A stretch of 64,000 nucleotides of DNA, from NCBI GenBank assembly GCA_963575645.1, contig OY754465.1:33801501-33865500 (forward strand). The letters run 5' to 3'. The stretch comes from Xanthostigma xanthostigma (Eukaryota; Arthropoda; Insecta; Raphidioptera; Raphidiidae). This document shows, in pieces, positions 63,692 to 64,000 of this stretch. The notes beneath the pieces are model-generated. The model did not search any database. It had not been told where the DNA came from and saw only the letters and a program-made list of their open reading frames with translations. Within the stretch, counting starts at the first letter, position 1. Each line of letters opens with the position of its first letter. The translations under genes and the position numbers were made by a program.

Positions 63692-64000
63692 ATGGCAAAA
63701 TTAGAATTATTACAAACTTTAACGGGACATTTGGGAAGGGTTTGGAATGTCAGTTGGCATCCTAAAGGTACGGCTTTGGCATCTTGTGGAGAAGACAAAA
63801 CAATAAGAATTTGGGCAAAAGATAGCGCAAAATGGATAAATAAAACAATACTTGCCGACGGTCATCAGCGAACTATTCGTTCAGTTTCGTGGTCTCCTTG
63901 CGGTAACTATTTAGCATCGGCTAGTTTTGATGCAACAACCGCTATTTGGGATAACAAATCGGGAGAATTTGAGTGTAATGCTACACTTGAGGGTCACGAT
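63692..64000 (+). CDS. Ciao1: CIAO1, cytosolic iron-sulfur assembly WD40 protein, first 103 codons
   Basis: The frame starts at ATG 63692 and is open to the window end. It contains [14 protein letters not shown] to GEDKTIRIW (first WD40 blade, residues about 11-41), then [16 protein letters not shown] to FDATTAIWD (second blade, about 57-87), and [11 protein letters not shown] starting the third. This matches CIAO1, the seven-bladed propeller that docks client apoproteins to the cytosolic iron-sulfur targeting complex with CIAO2B (MIP18) and MMS19. CIAO1 family proteins are about 335-340 residues, so two thirds lie beyond the window. No intron interrupts the part seen. The start is preferred because upstream frames have stops and the N-terminus fits the family length. 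Confidence 0.93.
   Translation, partial: MAKLELLQTLTGHLGRVWNVSWHPKGTALASCGEDKTIRIWAKDSAKWINKTILADGHQRTIRSVSWSPCGNYLASASFDATTAIWDNKSGEFECNATLEGHD

Overview
The window is a stretch of a eukaryotic, AT-rich, very repeat-dense genome, most likely an arthropod (insect). The evidence is GT-AG introns of up to about 12 kb, an animal tetraspanin gene, the 5' end of CIAO1, Jockey-type LINEs, and many hAT, PIF/Harbinger-like and foldback DNA transposons. There are no bacterial operons, ribosome binding sites or CRISPR arrays. I cannot name the species from the sequence.

Two host genes are supported, both on the plus strand. A five-exon tetraspanin (244 aa, all introns phase 0) runs from the start codon at 15004 to the stop at 33882, with a likely poly(A) signal at 34159. 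The first 103 codons of CIAO1 (cytosolic iron-sulfur assembly WD40 protein) start at 63692 and run off the window end. Everything else that looks coding is transposon debris: a LINE reverse transcriptase cut in two by a foldback element, a second LINE C-terminus, a decayed hAT transposase and a short PIF/Harbinger transposase fragment.

Layout: 1-1713, truncated foldback element; 2.6-3.1 kb, TTAA-flanked MITE; 7.45-11.2 kb, large palindrome built of repeat family A, with self-nested copies; 12.0-13.9 kb, hammerhead-like retroelement tail, hAT MITE and long-TIR element; 15.0-34.2 kb, tetraspanin with transposon-filled introns; 37.4-38.0 kb, palindrome with two head-to-head short family A copies; 39.4-43.9 kb, Jockey-like LINE interrupted by a 3.3 kb foldback which itself contains a hAT MITE; 44.1-48.1 kb, composite foldback holding a 120-bp satellite; 49.1-52.5 kb, 1.8-kb tandem duplication; 52.9-54.7 kb, expanded array carrying GCGCATGCGC palindromes; 55.5-63.0 kb, nested set of inverted repeats with a second 120-bp satellite array; 63.0-64.0 kb, presumed CIAO1 promoter and first coding part.

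The most distinctive material is family A. It has no coding capacity, asymmetric ends that each carry an ACGTGATAACGT/GACGTGATAACGTC motif, at least nine copies in several size classes, insertion beside A-runs, self-nesting and repeated use as palindrome arms. It also has a link to two satellite types, one carrying TGACGTCA sites and one carrying GCGCATGCGC sites.
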